Positions 5,566 through 5,572 of a DNA stretch of 5,572 bases are shown piece after piece. Each line of letters opens with the position of its first letter. Position 1 is the first letter of the stretch. The position numbers and the translations under genes were made by a program. Source of the stretch: Methanomicrobiaceae archaeon. Lineage in GTDB: Archaea; Halobacteriota; Methanomicrobia; Methanomicrobiales; Methanomicrobiaceae. The DNA lies in contig DAOVRB010000089.1 of the NCBI GenBank assembly GCA_030628325.1, positions 1-5,572 on the forward strand. Direction: 5' to 3'. The notes under the pieces are model-generated. The model worked only from the letters and a program-made list of their open reading frames with translations. It had not been told where the DNA came from and did not search any database.

Positions 5566-5572
5566 CTATACA

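Larger units (their letters stand above)
5346..5571. repeat. Dense array of seven hairpins running to the window edge
   Basis: Almost every base between 5346 and 5571 falls in or beside an inverted repeat. Stems are 5346-5374 (13 positions, one mismatch, AAA loop), 5373-5399 (9 bp), 5427-5453 (8 bp with a 1x1 mismatch), 5464-5480 (6 bp), 5487-5518 (13 bp with a 2-nt bulge), 5526-5542 (7 bp, GAA loop) and 5553-5571 (6 bp including one G-T pair). TTTTGA occurs at 5339, 5385, 5456, 5516 and 5560, between hairpins or in their loops. Two degenerate copies of a module begin with ACGTG at 5425 and 5489 and carry GTTTTGAT at 5455 and 5515. The strand is uncertain because the stems are symmetric. It may be a structured RNA gene, an intergenic palindromic repeat family, or a mobile-element relic. 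It matches no RNA or insertion-sequence family that I recognise. Confidence 0.6.

Noticed and set aside
5346..5571. CRISPR array
   Set aside because: The repeats are inverted and differ in sequence from unit to unit; there are no identical direct repeats with unique spacers, and no cas gene is seen.

Overview
The window looks like a piece of a methanogenic euryarchaeal genome, most likely from the Methanomicrobiales. The evidence is an archaeal-type Lon protease end, archaeal-style TldD and TldE, a small BofA-like membrane protein, two KaiC/RAD55-type ATPase genes, a GGTGAT ribosome-binding motif, and TATA-type rather than -35/-10 promoter sequences. The taxon is an inference from gene types; no marker gene is present.

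Left part (1-3420, + strand): one tight operon. It holds the 3' end of lon, then tldD, tldE and a three-helix BofA-family protein. Gaps are 6 nt, an 8 nt overlap, and 1 nt. The first three genes act in protein and peptide breakdown. BofA proteins are known in Bacillus as partners of a membrane protease. The set therefore reads as a proteolysis and membrane quality-control operon, although the BofA link is an inference.

Middle (3421-3651): a convergent intergenic gap with no convincing gene. It holds a bulged inverted repeat, a perfect 7-bp hairpin followed by T5 that should end the left operon, and a T7 tract on the other strand that could end the right operon.

Right operon (3652-5186, - strand): two RecA-fold genes joined by a 4-nt ATGA overlap. 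The promoter-proximal protein (278 aa) has lost the Walker A lysine and threonine and the KaiC glutamate pair. The second protein (233 aa) keeps all of them. They look like a pseudo-ATPase/ATPase pair that works together in an unknown, probably signalling, role. The first gene has no Shine-Dalgarno sequence and a TATA-like box about 30 nt upstream, so its mRNA may be leaderless.

Right end (5187-5572): AT-rich non-coding DNA. Nearest the operon are the TATA-like box, three CAAAAAG heptamers 8 and 16 nt apart, and a TGTAA-N7-TTACA dyad. Beyond about 5340 is a dense run of seven hairpins reaching the window edge, punctuated by TTTTGA motifs, with two degenerate copies of a roughly 60-nt module. 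This is the least explained part. It could be a structured RNA, a palindromic intergenic repeat family, or a short gene (a 57-codon frame runs through it).
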